In this document: in pieces, positions 7,175 to 15,664 of the stretch
Numbering within the stretch: the first letter of the stretch is position 1
Layout of the letters: each line of letters begins with the position of its first letter
Source: DATFYI01 sp035315125
GTDB taxonomy: Bacteria; Chloroflexota; Anaerolineae; Anaerolineales; Anaerolineaceae
Assembly: GCA_035315125.1 (NCBI GenBank)
Contig: DATFYI010000263.1
Coordinates: 1 to 20,932 of the forward strand
Reading direction: 5' to 3'
DNA: 20,932 nucleotides
Program-made: the position numbers and the translations under genes
The notes under the pieces: model-generated
What the model was told of the DNA's origin: nothing
What the model saw: only the letters and a program-made list of their open reading frames with translations
Database searches by the model: none

Positions 7175-9732
7175 ACCACCACTCGCACTTGCGAACCGCG
7201 GCCTGTCTTTTCCACCTCGATACGGGTCGAGAATGCATCTTTTAACTCTTCCAAATGGGTGATGACCAATACTTTGGCAAAGTCTGGCCTGACCTGATTG
7301 ATGGCCTCAATCAAGCGTTGGCGGCCTTCAGAATCCTGGCTCCCAAAACCTTCATCGATCACCAGCGTCTGCAGACGTGCACCTGCTCTTTGCGCCAACA
7401 CCCTGGATAACGCCAGCCGGATGGCAAAATTAATCCGAAATGCCTCCCCGCCCGAGAACAACTCATATTCGCGTACTCCGGCCGAGTCGGAGATCAGAAT
7501 ATCCATGGTCTCTTTCTTATCATCACGGTTCTTATCTTTATAGTCCTTTTGGGTGGCAAACCGGACCGACATATTCCCATCACTTAAGCGGTCGAGAATC
7601 CCATTAGCCTGGGATTCGATCTCAGGCAAGGCCTGTTCGATCAGTAAAGCCGGCACACCATCCTTACTGAAGGCGCGCTCTAGGGTCTTTAGCCGAGCAA
7701 TCTGGTGTGTCAAATCTTCTTTGATAACCAGCTTTTCAGCTTTACGAGCCTTCAAGAGATCTAGAACTTCGACCGCCTGCAATGCACCGCCAAACTGCAT
7801 GCGCAGACGGTTCTCCTGCTCGCGCACTTCGTTCAATTCTGACTCGACCTGATCCAGATCAGGCAAACTGGCCGCCTCAGCCTGGTATTTCGTCTCGGCT
7901 TGTTGGAAATCGGCCTGTTTTTGGGTTACATCTGCCTCATCCGCAGTTAGTTGTTTCTCCAACCCGGCAATTTCTCGCTTCAGAGGATCTAATGCGGCCC
8001 TGGCGTTTTCTAACAACCGCAATTGTTCTTCGGTGTTCCGCCCTTCCTGTTCAGAGAGGCGGACGGCATCGTGTGCGACTGCATCATATCCCAACTCTTT
8101 TAGAGATTCATCGATTCGGGCAAGCTCCATTCGCTCTTTCAAAGCATACTTTCCTTCTGAAAGAATGGCGTTTACTTCCTGCAAGCGCAAAGCCCCGCCA
8201 GCCTGCCAATCAGAAAGAACTTTTTGGATCTGTCTTAATCGATCTTCGCTTTGATCAACCTGACGTTGCTGCTGGCGCAGATCAAGCTCCACTTTTTGGA
8301 GGGCCTTAAGCTCTGCCTCCATCGTTTGGCGGTCCTGATCGAATCGCCGGATTAAATCCTGGTTGGAACGATAGCGATCGCCCATCTCCTTGCCCTGTAT
8401 TTCAAGGCTGGCGATTAACTGCTGGCGTTCATCCGGGCTGAGCGGCTGCCCACATAGAGGACAATCGGCCCCACTGGTTGTTTTAAGCTGGTCAATCCGC
8501 TCTTTTAGCTCTTTCATCTGCGGGAACAAATGCTCATTTTCTGCCCGGGCAACCGAGCGGTTATCCTGCAGCTCCCTCAGCTCATTTTCGAGCCTGGAAC
8601 GTCGTTCCAGGCGTACATTTGACTGCTCAACATTGAGCTGAGCCTCGGCCAATTGAGCCTGCAGCAATGGTTTCTGATTTTGCAGGTCGATGGCCTGGCG
8701 ATCAAGCTCTACTAATCCCTGACGTTCCTGCTCCAGCCGACTCCGTTCTGCCTCAATAGCCATTAATGGAATTGAACGCTGGTTTTCATATTGGTGAAAG
8801 TTAGCTGCAACCGCATCCCAGCGCTCCAGATCATGACGGGCTTCCGTCCAGCGCTGGTAATCAGCTTTGACCTCTGTTTCTCTGGCTAAACGATCAAGGT
8901 ATTGTTGGCGGTCCTGTTGGCGGGCCTGTAAATCCGCTGAATGTCCCTCAAGGCGTTGGCGAGCGGCTTGCAGTTGACCTTCCAGCACATTCGAAAGCCT
9001 TTTTTGTTCAGCCAGCGACGTCTCCAGACGACGCAAATTTTCACGGACATCTTCACGAGCTTTTCGCAAAGCCGAAACCTGGGCCAGGCTTTCCTCAAGT
9101 TGTTTGAGATGGGACTTACGCTCATCCGCCTGGTTTAATTCGGCAGTAATTTCTTCTAGTAAAGCATCCAGACCCGCCAGATCAGCTTCCAACTGCTTCC
9201 GGCGTTCAAAAGACCTTTCCCGGTAGGTCTCCCACACTTCCAATCCCAGGATGCTGCTTAATATTCGCTTTCGATCCCCAGGACGCTGTTGAGCAAATTG
9301 GTCGGCCTTGCCCTGCAAAAAAAACGAGGCATTAATAAAAGTTTCGTAATCCATGCGCAGCGTTTGCTGGATGCGCTGCTCGGTTTCACGCACACTATGT
9401 TCGGTCAAAGGACGCCAACTGCCGCCTGGTTCTTGCACATAAAATTCAAGCAGGGTCGATTTGTCTTTAGGCTTGCTGCGCTGGACTCGATATGGGATAC
9501 CTTCATAAAGAAATTCATAGACAACCTCGGCCGCGCTGGCGTGACTGTTGATGATGGCATCATCCCGCCGGCGAGCCTGTCCAAACAAGACCCAGGTGAT
9601 GGCGTCGATCAGAGACGATTTTCCGGAACCATTTGCGCCCGAGATACAGGCTAACTCAAAGGTTGAAAAATCTATTTTTATCGGGTCAAGATAGGAGAGA
9701 AATCCAGAGATTTGCAACGAAACAGGTACCAT
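7171..9732 (-). CDS. sbcC: SbcC/Rad50-like ATPase subunit of the SbcCD nuclease
   Basis: The 853-residue SMC-like protein has an N-terminal P-loop ISGANGSGKSS (about 30-40). Long coiled coils flank a zinc-hook CPLC at 424-427. The ABC signature FSGGEAFRINFAIRLALS starts near 759, and Walker B LVIDEGFG is at about 790-797. With SbcD it forms an ATP-dependent nuclease that opens hairpins and processes blocked DNA ends in the cytoplasm, like Mre11-Rad50. It is shorter than the E. coli protein (1048 residues), mainly in the coiled coils. Its start is 6 bases after the stop of the CorC-type gene with only a weak GGAAT site ahead, and its stop overlaps the next start as ATGA. sbcD lies upstream in the same run, separated by the membrane-protein gene. 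Confidence 0.93.
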   Translation of the reverse strand: MVPVSLQISGFLSYLDPIKIDFSTFELACISGANGSGKSSLIDAITWVLFGQARRRDDAIINSHASAAEVVYEFLYEGIPYRVQRSKPKDKSTLLEFYVQEPGGSWRPLTEHSVRETEQRIQQTLRMDYETFINASFFLQGKADQFAQQRPGDRKRILSSILGLEVWETYRERSFERRKQLEADLAGLDALLEEITAELNQADERKSHLKQLEESLAQVSALRKAREDVRENLRRLETSLAEQKRLSNVLEGQLQAARQRLEGHSADLQARQQDRQQYLDRLARETEVKADYQRWTEARHDLERWDAVAANFHQYENQRSIPLMAIEAERSRLEQERQGLVELDRQAIDLQNQKPLLQAQLAEAQLNVEQSNVRLERRSRLENELRELQDNRSVARAENEHLFPQMKELKERIDQLKTTSGADCPLCGQPLSPDERQQLIASLEIQGKEMGDRYRSNQDLIRRFDQDRQTMEAELKALQKVELDLRQQQRQVDQSEDRLRQIQKVLSDWQAGGALRLQEVNAILSEGKYALKERMELARIDESLKELGYDAVAHDAVRLSEQEGRNTEEQLRLLENARAALDPLKREIAGLEKQLTADEADVTQKQADFQQAETKYQAEAASLPDLDQVESELNEVREQENRLRMQFGGALQAVEVLDLLKARKAEKLVIKEDLTHQIARLKTLERAFSKDGVPALLIEQALPEIESQANGILDRLSDGNMSVRFATQKDYKDKNRDDKKETMDILISDSAGVREYELFSGGEAFRINFAIRLALSRVLAQRAGARLQTLVIDEGFGSQDSEGRQRLIEAINQVRPDFAKVLVITHLEELKDAFSTRIEVEKTGRGSQVRVVV

Positions 9733-9738
9733 GAAAAT

Positions 9739-11109
9739 TTATTCCAATCCATTAAAGCCGTTTTTGGGATTTGTCTTATTCTCATCCGCAGCAGTATTTT
9801 CCTCAACAGCTTCAGGAATCCGGCTGACCAATATTTTATTAACACGCCGCCCATCCATAGAAAGCACTTCAAAACGCAATCCATTCCAATCGAAATATTG
9901 GCCAGGACTTGGAATGATACCAAGCTGGCTCATTACCAATCCGCCTAAGGTCTGGTAACCCACCCTTTCCTGGTCCGGGAGTTCATTCAGATTCAGAAGT
10001 TCTTTGAATTCATCCACTTTCATTAAGCCATCGATTACCCAGGAGCCATCCGGTCGTTGAACCGCTTGGGGTTCAACACTCTGTCCCGGTTCAGAAATCG
10101 CCCCAATGATGGATACCAGGATATCAAACAAGGTGACCATTCCCAATAAACCACCATATTCGTCGATCACTAACGCTACATGGACGACTTGCTGTTTGAT
10201 CGTTTCGAGCACCGACAGGGCCGGTGTACTTTCCGGGACAAAGACCGGCGGCCGGATTAACTTGCGCAGATCAATATCGCCGCCCTGGCGCACCGCCGAC
10301 AATAAATCTTTGGAAATTAATACACCCTGAACATTATCCAAATTGCCCTGAGCTACCGGGAAAATGGTATGGTTGCTCTGCAAAATTGCCTGTAAATTTT
10401 TCTCAAAAGGTTCATCCAGATCCAGCCAAATGATCTCCGTACGCGGGGTCATAATTGCATCCACCCGCCGGTCGCTCAGACGGAAAACGCTCTCGACCAT
10501 GTCCTGCTCGGCTGCTTCAAATACGCCGACCTGGGTACCTTGTTCCATCAATACCTTGATCTCATCATCGGTCACCGGCGGCTCCTGCGAAGGTTTGACG
10601 CCGATTAAACGCAGACCTAGGTCGGTTGAAACGCTTAAAAGCCGCACCACCGGTGCAGTAAGCCGGGAGAGTACTTTGACCGGGCGTGCCATGGCTATCG
10701 CAATTTTCTCGGGGTTCCCGAGCGCCAGCCTTTTGGGGATCAGCTCACCAATTACCAGGGAGAAATAGGTAATCAACAACACCACAATCACCAGGGCAAG
10801 TCCCTGGCTATGCAAAGCAGGAATAGGGATTCGATCCAATAAAGCTGCCATGTCATTAGTCAGTGTAGCGCCGCCCACCGCACCGGTTAGAACACCCACC
10901 AGAGTAATTCCTATTTGTACGGTGGAAAGGAATTGGTTGGGAGCTTCAACCAGTTCCAGGGCAGCTTTGGCTCCCTGGTCACCAGTTTCAGCGCGCTGCT
11001 GCAGGCGCGCCTTACGAGCCGATACCAGGGCAATTTCAGTCATGGCAAAAAGGCCATTGGCCAGGATAAGAAAAAAAACCAGTGTGATTTCTAGAGCAGT
11101 GCCAGACAT
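9739..11109 (-). CDS. CNNM/CorC (HlyC/CorC) family membrane protein with CBS domains
   Basis: The 456-residue protein has a DUF21/CNNM transmembrane domain in the first 170 residues (helices near 5-28, 62-85, 103-121) with the hallmark GELIPKRLAL at 121-130. A pair of CBS domains follows (about 212-335, including AIMTPRTEIIWL and VALVIDEYGGLLGMVT). The C-terminal CorC_HlyC domain is at about 355-435. Family members are linked to Mg2+ or other divalent-cation export and homeostasis; older annotations as hemolysins are unreliable. The ATG at 11109 is preferred over an in-frame TTG at 11121, though its ribosome binding site is weak. It sits between sbcD and sbcC. A TATAAT element in the 96-base gap before it suggests an internal promoter. 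Confidence 0.88.
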   Translation of the reverse strand: MSGTALEITLVFFLILANGLFAMTEIALVSARKARLQQRAETGDQGAKAALELVEAPNQFLSTVQIGITLVGVLTGAVGGATLTNDMAALLDRIPIPALHSQGLALVIVVLLITYFSLVIGELIPKRLALGNPEKIAIAMARPVKVLSRLTAPVVRLLSVSTDLGLRLIGVKPSQEPPVTDDEIKVLMEQGTQVGVFEAAEQDMVESVFRLSDRRVDAIMTPRTEIIWLDLDEPFEKNLQAILQSNHTIFPVAQGNLDNVQGVLISKDLLSAVRQGGDIDLRKLIRPPVFVPESTPALSVLETIKQQVVHVALVIDEYGGLLGMVTLFDILVSIIGAISEPGQSVEPQAVQRPDGSWVIDGLMKVDEFKELLNLNELPDQERVGYQTLGGLVMSQLGIIPSPGQYFDWNGLRFEVLSMDGRRVNKILVSRIPEAVEENTAADENKTNPKNGFNGLE

Positions 11110-11138
11110 GAATATCCGCAATCATAGGAATGATCTTC

Positions 11139-11144
11139 ATTATA
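11139..11144 (-). promoter_or_regulatory. Possible internal promoter (-10 box) before the CorC-type gene
   Basis: The minus strand reads TATAAT 29 bases before the ATG at 11109, in the only sizeable gap (96 bases) of the long operon. No convincing -35 is present at 16-18 bases, so this is a candidate only. Confidence 0.35.
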
Positions 11145-11205
11145 CAATTCTTAAAGCTCAATTCCTACACCAATCCAATCAACAATCACAAACCGCGACG
11201 GATTT

Positions 11206-12441
11206 CTATCCTGGCAGGGATTGATCGCTCGAAACAATCTCTGCGGCCAGCTTATGAAGTTGCTCAACTTCATCCAGGCGAGTGTTGATGGTTTTCCAAT
11301 ATAAATCTAATAATTCAAGGGGTAGTAAACTGCTAAGAGAACGATCATCCGGTAAACGCAGCCTTGTTACCATTTGCGGTCTGCGCACCAAATGAAATTC
11401 AAAAGCAACCTTTGCATATTCCCGCAGGGCCTGGTCATCAATCATATTTTCCCATTCGCGCGGGTAATCGACGGTCAAGCGGATAATGGCGTCCGCCATT
11501 TCACCTTGCGAAGGTAAGGCATCTAATATTTGCTGCTGAATATGATCGGAGCTTTTTAGCTTTAGGGAGCAATCCATATACCGGCGACCCTGCAATTTGC
11601 ACCACTCAACTTGCGTCTTGCCCCGTTCCACTTTGGCAATCACAAAAAACTTGTCATCATTTACTTCGCCAAAATCGACTTTCTCGATCGAACCCGGATA
11701 GATGACGGGTGGGTGCATTTCCGGATTTAAATTTTGAGCTTTGTGGATATGCCCCAGGGCAACATAATCCAATCTGCGGTCCTTGACCATTGAACCCGGC
11801 AGAACCAGATCGCCGCCTAACATGACGCTGCGTTCGCCGCCATACAGCGCACCCTGCACGGATGCGTGAGCCGTTAGAATTACCGGCAGGGATGCATCCG
11901 CCTGCGATAGCCAGGTTTGAACCAGCTCATTCAGGCGGTCTTCAATGGCCGCATAAACTTCAGCAGGTTGAGCAGCGCTCATTTGGATCAAGGCCATCAG
12001 GTTGGAACGGGATACCCACGGTAGCGCCAGCACCTGGACAGGTAATCCATCTAAATCTGCCGGTTGCAGAAAACACGGTTTTCCCACCACATGAATAAAT
12101 GGCACCTGCAATGTATCGAATTCCTGCAGAGCATTTGCCCGCCCGGCCGCCGGTGAAAGATCGTGATTTCCAACCAGCAAAATGGTCGGAATGCTAGCCT
12201 GTGAAAGTCGCATGATGCGGCGTCCCCATTCCCGTTGAAAGGTTGGCACCGGTGTGCGATCTTTATAGGCGTCCCCGGCAAATATCACCAGGTCGACGCG
12301 CCGGCTGATCGCCGTATCAATGATCGTATCTAAGGCCTTCAGGAAATCCAAAACGCGCACGGGCAGGCCGCTGGTAGGATCATGGCGGCCGTATCCGGCC
12401 ATATCTATGTGTGCATCAGCAAAATGGAGGACGGTGAGCAT
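11206..12441 (-). CDS. sbcD: SbcD/Mre11-like exonuclease subunit
   Basis: A 411-residue calcineurin-like metallophosphoesterase. All metal-binding motifs are visible: DAH at 9-11, GDAYKDR from 56, GNHD at 91-94, the lone His192 in LTAHAS, and GHIH at 230-233. The C-terminal part after about 300 should be the capping domain and the SbcC-binding region. It provides the Mn2+-dependent nuclease of the SbcCD complex that cleaves hairpins and double-strand ends. The start lies 2 bases after the stop of the C39-peptidase-like gene, so it is translated from the same transcript. Its partner sbcC is downstream, beyond the CorC-type gene. The length matches the family (about 400 residues). Confidence 0.92.
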   Translation of the reverse strand: MLTVLHFADAHIDMAGYGRHDPTSGLPVRVLDFLKALDTIIDTAISRRVDLVIFAGDAYKDRTPVPTFQREWGRRIMRLSQASIPTILLVGNHDLSPAAGRANALQEFDTLQVPFIHVVGKPCFLQPADLDGLPVQVLALPWVSRSNLMALIQMSAAQPAEVYAAIEDRLNELVQTWLSQADASLPVILTAHASVQGALYGGERSVMLGGDLVLPGSMVKDRRLDYVALGHIHKAQNLNPEMHPPVIYPGSIEKVDFGEVNDDKFFVIAKVERGKTQVEWCKLQGRRYMDCSLKLKSSDHIQQQILDALPSQGEMADAIIRLTVDYPREWENMIDDQALREYAKVAFEFHLVRRPQMVTRLRLPDDRSLSSLLPLELLDLYWKTINTRLDEVEQLHKLAAEIVSSDQSLPG

Positions 12442-12443
12442 AC

Positions 12444-13766
12444 TCAGTTCTTTATTCCCAACTGCTTCAAAATATCCAGGCTGGGAGCAAAACCAGCATG
12501 ATATTTGAGACTGGTATTCAGATCGGTAATCGCATCGCTGTTATCACCCAGAGCAATCTCAGCCCTGGCACGCCAGTAGTAACTCTCCTCAAGGTAAGGC
12601 TGGTTGGTAGTTTTCAGCGTTTGCGTCGCCAGACGCTCTACGTCTTGATAGCGGCCGGTATAGTAATATGCATAATATGGGCCGGTTTGATACCAGGTCA
12701 TGCGGAAGGGCAGATTTTCATCCTGGGGCAGCGTGGCATAAATGGTATAGGCCTGATCGTAAGCGGCAGAAGCATCCTGATAATCTTGCTGGTGTACCAG
12801 GCTGGTGCCACGATTAAACCAGGCATAAAACAGATTATCGCCGGATAAAGTCGAAATCTCTTGCGAGGCAATTTGAATTGCAATCTGATCACTGCTGGCT
12901 TCATCCGCATAACTGCCCAGGACTGCAAACAAATCGTTTTGTTTATCCTTTGGATAAACGATCAAAAAGACGTAATCGAAAGAACGCCAATCCCCAACCA
13001 GCTTATCATACGGCATTCGATAATCTTTCCCGTTGGGCAGATATGAATCCTGGACAGTAAATAGATGGCTGGCATCGTCGTAACCGGAGACGACCGTATA
13101 ATGACCCATCCAATCCATAACGCCGGTCATGTCCCGTAGCACCACCCCGGTCTCAATCAGAACCGGATAACCATTCACAACCAGTTTCTTCAAGAGCTGA
13201 GGTGTGCCACCCCAACGCACCACGGCGTCAAAATCGGTCTTGTTTTGAACATAATCTGCCATCTCATACGGCATAACATTCTTATCATCCGGATATGGCT
13301 TGAGGTCCGGCGCCGGGTCCTGTGGTGCGCCCGGCCAGCCCCAATACGATAGCTCCATGGCAAGATTTGTTGGAGCACATTCATTGGTGCCAAAATCCTG
13401 CCGCATATAACGAATGCCCTGCAAATTGGCGCTGGCCGGCAGCGGGGTTGGTTGCACTGTCGGGGTTGATGTCTCTTGAATAACAGCAAGCGTCTGGGTT
13501 GGATCGGCAGATACTCTCACAGAAGGCGAGGGTGTAAGCGCCTGAATTGTCATCTGAACGACTCTAGCGACTTGATCTTGAGGAACAAAGGAGAATTTTT
13601 CAGGCGGGTGCAGCTTGTAATTGATCTGCGCCTCGAGATCGTTCAGATGTGTGGAGATACGATCCCGGATTGGGGGCAGGCTGGCGCCTACGGCCGCCAG
13701 GACAAGCAGGGCCAGTATTACAAACACAATCTTCTTGATATTCTTTTTTGTTGAATACCGGGACAT
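12444..13766 (-). CDS. Membrane-anchored C39-family peptidase-like protein with TPR C-terminus
   Basis: The 440-residue protein has an N-terminal signal anchor (about 11-32) and a Thr/Pro-rich linker (about 76-112). A papain-like C39 domain follows: Gln123, the nucleophile Cys130 in TNECAPTNLAMELSYWG, His222 in MGHYTVVSGYDD and Asp240 in VQDSYLP. From about residue 310 onward helical repeats of TPR type follow (AWFNRGTSLVHQQDYQDASAAYDQA, YYWRARAEIALGDNSDAITDLNTSL). The full catalytic set suggests an active cysteine peptidase outside the membrane; the substrate is unknown. Stand-alone C39-like proteins differ from bacteriocin exporters in having no ABC transporter part. It lies 24 bases after the PLP enzyme gene and 2 bases before sbcD. 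The ribosome binding site is weak (GGA about 9 bases ahead). Confidence 0.82.
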   Translation of the reverse strand: MSRYSTKKNIKKIVFVILALLVLAAVGASLPPIRDRISTHLNDLEAQINYKLHPPEKFSFVPQDQVARVVQMTIQALTPSPSVRVSADPTQTLAVIQETSTPTVQPTPLPASANLQGIRYMRQDFGTNECAPTNLAMELSYWGWPGAPQDPAPDLKPYPDDKNVMPYEMADYVQNKTDFDAVVRWGGTPQLLKKLVVNGYPVLIETGVVLRDMTGVMDWMGHYTVVSGYDDASHLFTVQDSYLPNGKDYRMPYDKLVGDWRSFDYVFLIVYPKDKQNDLFAVLGSYADEASSDQIAIQIASQEISTLSGDNLFYAWFNRGTSLVHQQDYQDASAAYDQAYTIYATLPQDENLPFRMTWYQTGPYYAYYYTGRYQDVERLATQTLKTTNQPYLEESYYWRARAEIALGDNSDAITDLNTSLKYHAGFAPSLDILKQLGIKN

Positions 13767-13790
13767 GCTGTTTTTCCGATTCGTCGATCG

Positions 13791-15056
13791 TCAGTCGTTG
13801 ACCAGCTCGTGTAAGGCCTTTTCCAAAAGATGGACTTCTTCCAGGGAATTATAATGGGTGGCGCCTACCCGGATTAAGCCGCCCTGCTTTTCCAATCCCA
13901 GGCGTTCTGTGACAGCCAGCGCGTAGAAATTTCCATCCCAAACATAAATGTCTTTTTCAGCCAGGCTCTCGGCCACCTGGCGCGGCGACCAGCCCTGCAG
14001 TGTAAACGAAAAAGTTGGAACACGCTCAGAAACCCTCTGCTCGTCGCCAATTCCGTATAATTTCAAGCCAGGCACGCCGTTTAATGCTCTTATTAAAGCC
14101 TGGCTGATTTCAAACTCATTAGTCTGGATGGCACCGGCAGCCTGTTTGAATGTAAGCCGGCGACCCTGGTAAATAGCACTGTAGCGTTCGTGTTGGTCTT
14201 CAGCGTATTTCTCGCCCAACCATTCGAAATACTCCAAAGCGCCTAAAACACCGGCCATGCCCTCAAAATTTCCGGTGCCGCTCTCAAATTTACCGGGCGG
14301 CAGGGCTGGCGCAGGGCGAACCCGGTAGGCGGTCAGAGCATTCAACAGGTCATAACGGCCGTACAAAATGCCCATGTGCGGGCCAAAGAATTTGTAGGCT
14401 GAGCAAACCAGGAAATCGCAGTCCAGGGTTTGAACGTCAATCGGGCCGTGCGGGGCAAATTGAACCGCATCGACATATACCAATGCACCCGCCTGATGGG
14501 CTAATGGGATCATTTCCGCCAGGGGATTGATTGTACCCACTGCGTTTGAAGCATAGCCAAGCGCCACCAAACGCGGTTTTTCAGCCAGGGCTGCCTTGAA
14601 ATCATCCTGGTCAAGCGTGCAATCTTCCGGATGAAAATCCACCCAACGGATCTTGCAGCCGCGATCTTCTGCCGCCATTAACCAGGGGGATATATTGGCA
14701 TCGTGATCCAGGCGAGTCACCAGCAGGGTATCCCCGGCATTGAAAGTACGAGCCAGCGCCCGGCTGATCCCAAAAGTTAGGCTGGTCATATTCGGTCCAA
14801 AGACGATCTCGTCTGGCAGCCCGGCGTTCAGAAAATCCGCCATAGCCTGGCGAGCTTCTCCAACCAGTGCATCCGATGCTGAACTGGTTGCGAATGCACC
14901 GCCGTGGTTGGCGTTACAATTAATCAGATAGTTTTCAATTTGTTCCAGGCTGCTCTTCGCAATCTGCGTGCCGCCGGGATTATCAAAAAAAATAGCTGAG
15001 CGTTTTAAAGCGGGGAATTGGCGTCGAATTACCGGCAGGTCAAAGGGCATAGCCAT
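13791..15056 (-). CDS. Cysteine-desulfurase-like PLP enzyme lacking the catalytic cysteine
   Basis: A 421-residue fold-type I PLP enzyme (aminotransferase class V). Visible sites are FFDNPGGTQ near 23-31, DHDAN with His118, YVDAVQ with Asp196 and Gln199, and CSAYKFFGPH with the PLP-binding Lys222. It most resembles the cysteine desulfurase-like VC1184 subfamily. In SufS/CsdA the active Cys sits in a GHHCA loop; here the corresponding stretch reads VWDGNFYALAV, with Tyr378 at that place. Desulfurase activity is therefore doubtful, and a lyase or transaminase role on another substrate is possible. The ATG overlaps the stop of the 117-residue protein as TAATG, so the two are coupled. No Suf/Isc partner is nearby. 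Confidence 0.85.
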   Translation of the reverse strand: MAMPFDLPVIRRQFPALKRSAIFFDNPGGTQIAKSSLEQIENYLINCNANHGGAFATSSASDALVGEARQAMADFLNAGLPDEIVFGPNMTSLTFGISRALARTFNAGDTLLVTRLDHDANISPWLMAAEDRGCKIRWVDFHPEDCTLDQDDFKAALAEKPRLVALGYASNAVGTINPLAEMIPLAHQAGALVYVDAVQFAPHGPIDVQTLDCDFLVCSAYKFFGPHMGILYGRYDLLNALTAYRVRPAPALPPGKFESGTGNFEGMAGVLGALEYFEWLGEKYAEDQHERYSAIYQGRRLTFKQAAGAIQTNEFEISQALIRALNGVPGLKLYGIGDEQRVSERVPTFSFTLQGWSPRQVAESLAEKDIYVWDGNFYALAVTERLGLEKQGGLIRVGATHYNSLEEVHLLEKALHELVND

Positions 15057-15409
15057 TAATTATCGATGTCTTGATCTTCATCAATGTCCGCATCCTCATC
15101 TGACTCATCAGGTTTGCGGCGGATCCACAACATGAGCATGTGTCCATCATTCGTATCCAGGGATCTGGCCGCCATAATCGGCTCACGTTCTTCCAGACCC
15201 AGATCGTTACGATAATGGAGATACATGGTGGCATTTTGATTCCAGGCCCGATGACACCTTTCCACTAAAGCCGGACCGTTAAATGTGCGCAGGCGTGTCA
15301 TCGCCAGATCGTATAAGAATGGGCCTTCATTAAGACCTAAAGCCCAGCCATCATCAATGGCTTCAAAGGTTGGCGGAGGGCCCTCAATAATTGTGATTTT
15401 ATTTTCCAT
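15056..15409 (-). CDS. Conserved-looking 117-residue protein with acidic tail, unknown function
   Basis: This is the first gene of the long minus-strand operon. The product is soluble, with no signal peptide or TM segment. A folded-looking part (about 1-98) has GPPPTFEAIDDGWALGLNEGP, LAMTRLRTFNGPALVERCHRAW and LDTNDGHMLMLWIRRK. The remaining 19 residues are almost all Asp/Glu. I recall similar sequences in Chloroflexota genomes but no assigned function. GGAG lies about 9 bases before the ATG, and an extended -10 promoter lies further upstream. Its stop overlaps the start of the PLP enzyme as TAATG, which suggests a shared role or regulation. No catalytic motif is evident. Confidence 0.75.
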   Translation of the reverse strand: MENKITIIEGPPPTFEAIDDGWALGLNEGPFLYDLAMTRLRTFNGPALVERCHRAWNQNATMYLHYRNDLGLEEREPIMAARSLDTNDGHMLMLWIRRKPDESDEDADIDEDQDIDN

Positions 15410-15432
15410 ACCTAAAAACTCCGTTAAGGCGA

Positions 15433-15441
15433 ATCATACCA
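15433..15441 (-). promoter_or_regulatory. Extended -10 promoter for the 117-residue gene and its operon
   Basis: The minus strand reads TGGTATGAT, an extended -10 (TGn) followed by a 5/6 match to TATAAT. It places the transcription start near 15426 and a leader of about 17 bases including GGAG. A TTGACA at 15462-15467 lies 23 bases from the -10, too far to serve as the -35. Confidence 0.45.
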
Positions 15442-15652
15442 CAAATAAACTTTTTTAATTTTGTCAAAAACCAGGCAGCCGCCCTAACCATTCTGACATA
15501 AATATAGAATGATCAAGAGATCCTCGTTAATAAATATCAGAAACAGCTCTTATAAAGAATCAATCTATTGTTAGCAGATCTCAAATACTCCAGAAGTATC
15601 ATCAACAAAGATTGAAAAAGACAGCATTTCTAAATTAATCAAACAAATTATC

Positions 15653-15658
15653 AGGAGG
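15653..15658 (+). promoter_or_regulatory. Strong ribosome binding site of the Hsp20 gene
   Basis: AGGAGG with 6 bases to the ATG at 15665 is the most consensus-like Shine-Dalgarno in the window, in line with a highly translated chaperone. The 250 bases before it are AT-rich. I see no CIRCE element (TTAGCACTC-N9-GAGTGCTAA) or clear promoter there. Confidence 0.7.
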
Positions 15659-15664
15659 CTTGAA

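Noticed and set aside
7782..8309. Long plus-strand ORF (175 residues) inside sbcC
   Set aside because: Antisense shadow of the SbcC coiled-coil region; no start signal or domain.
15570..15596. CIRCE-like TTAGCA before hsp20
   Set aside because: Only a partial left half matches and there is no GAGTGCTAA right half at the 9-base spacing.
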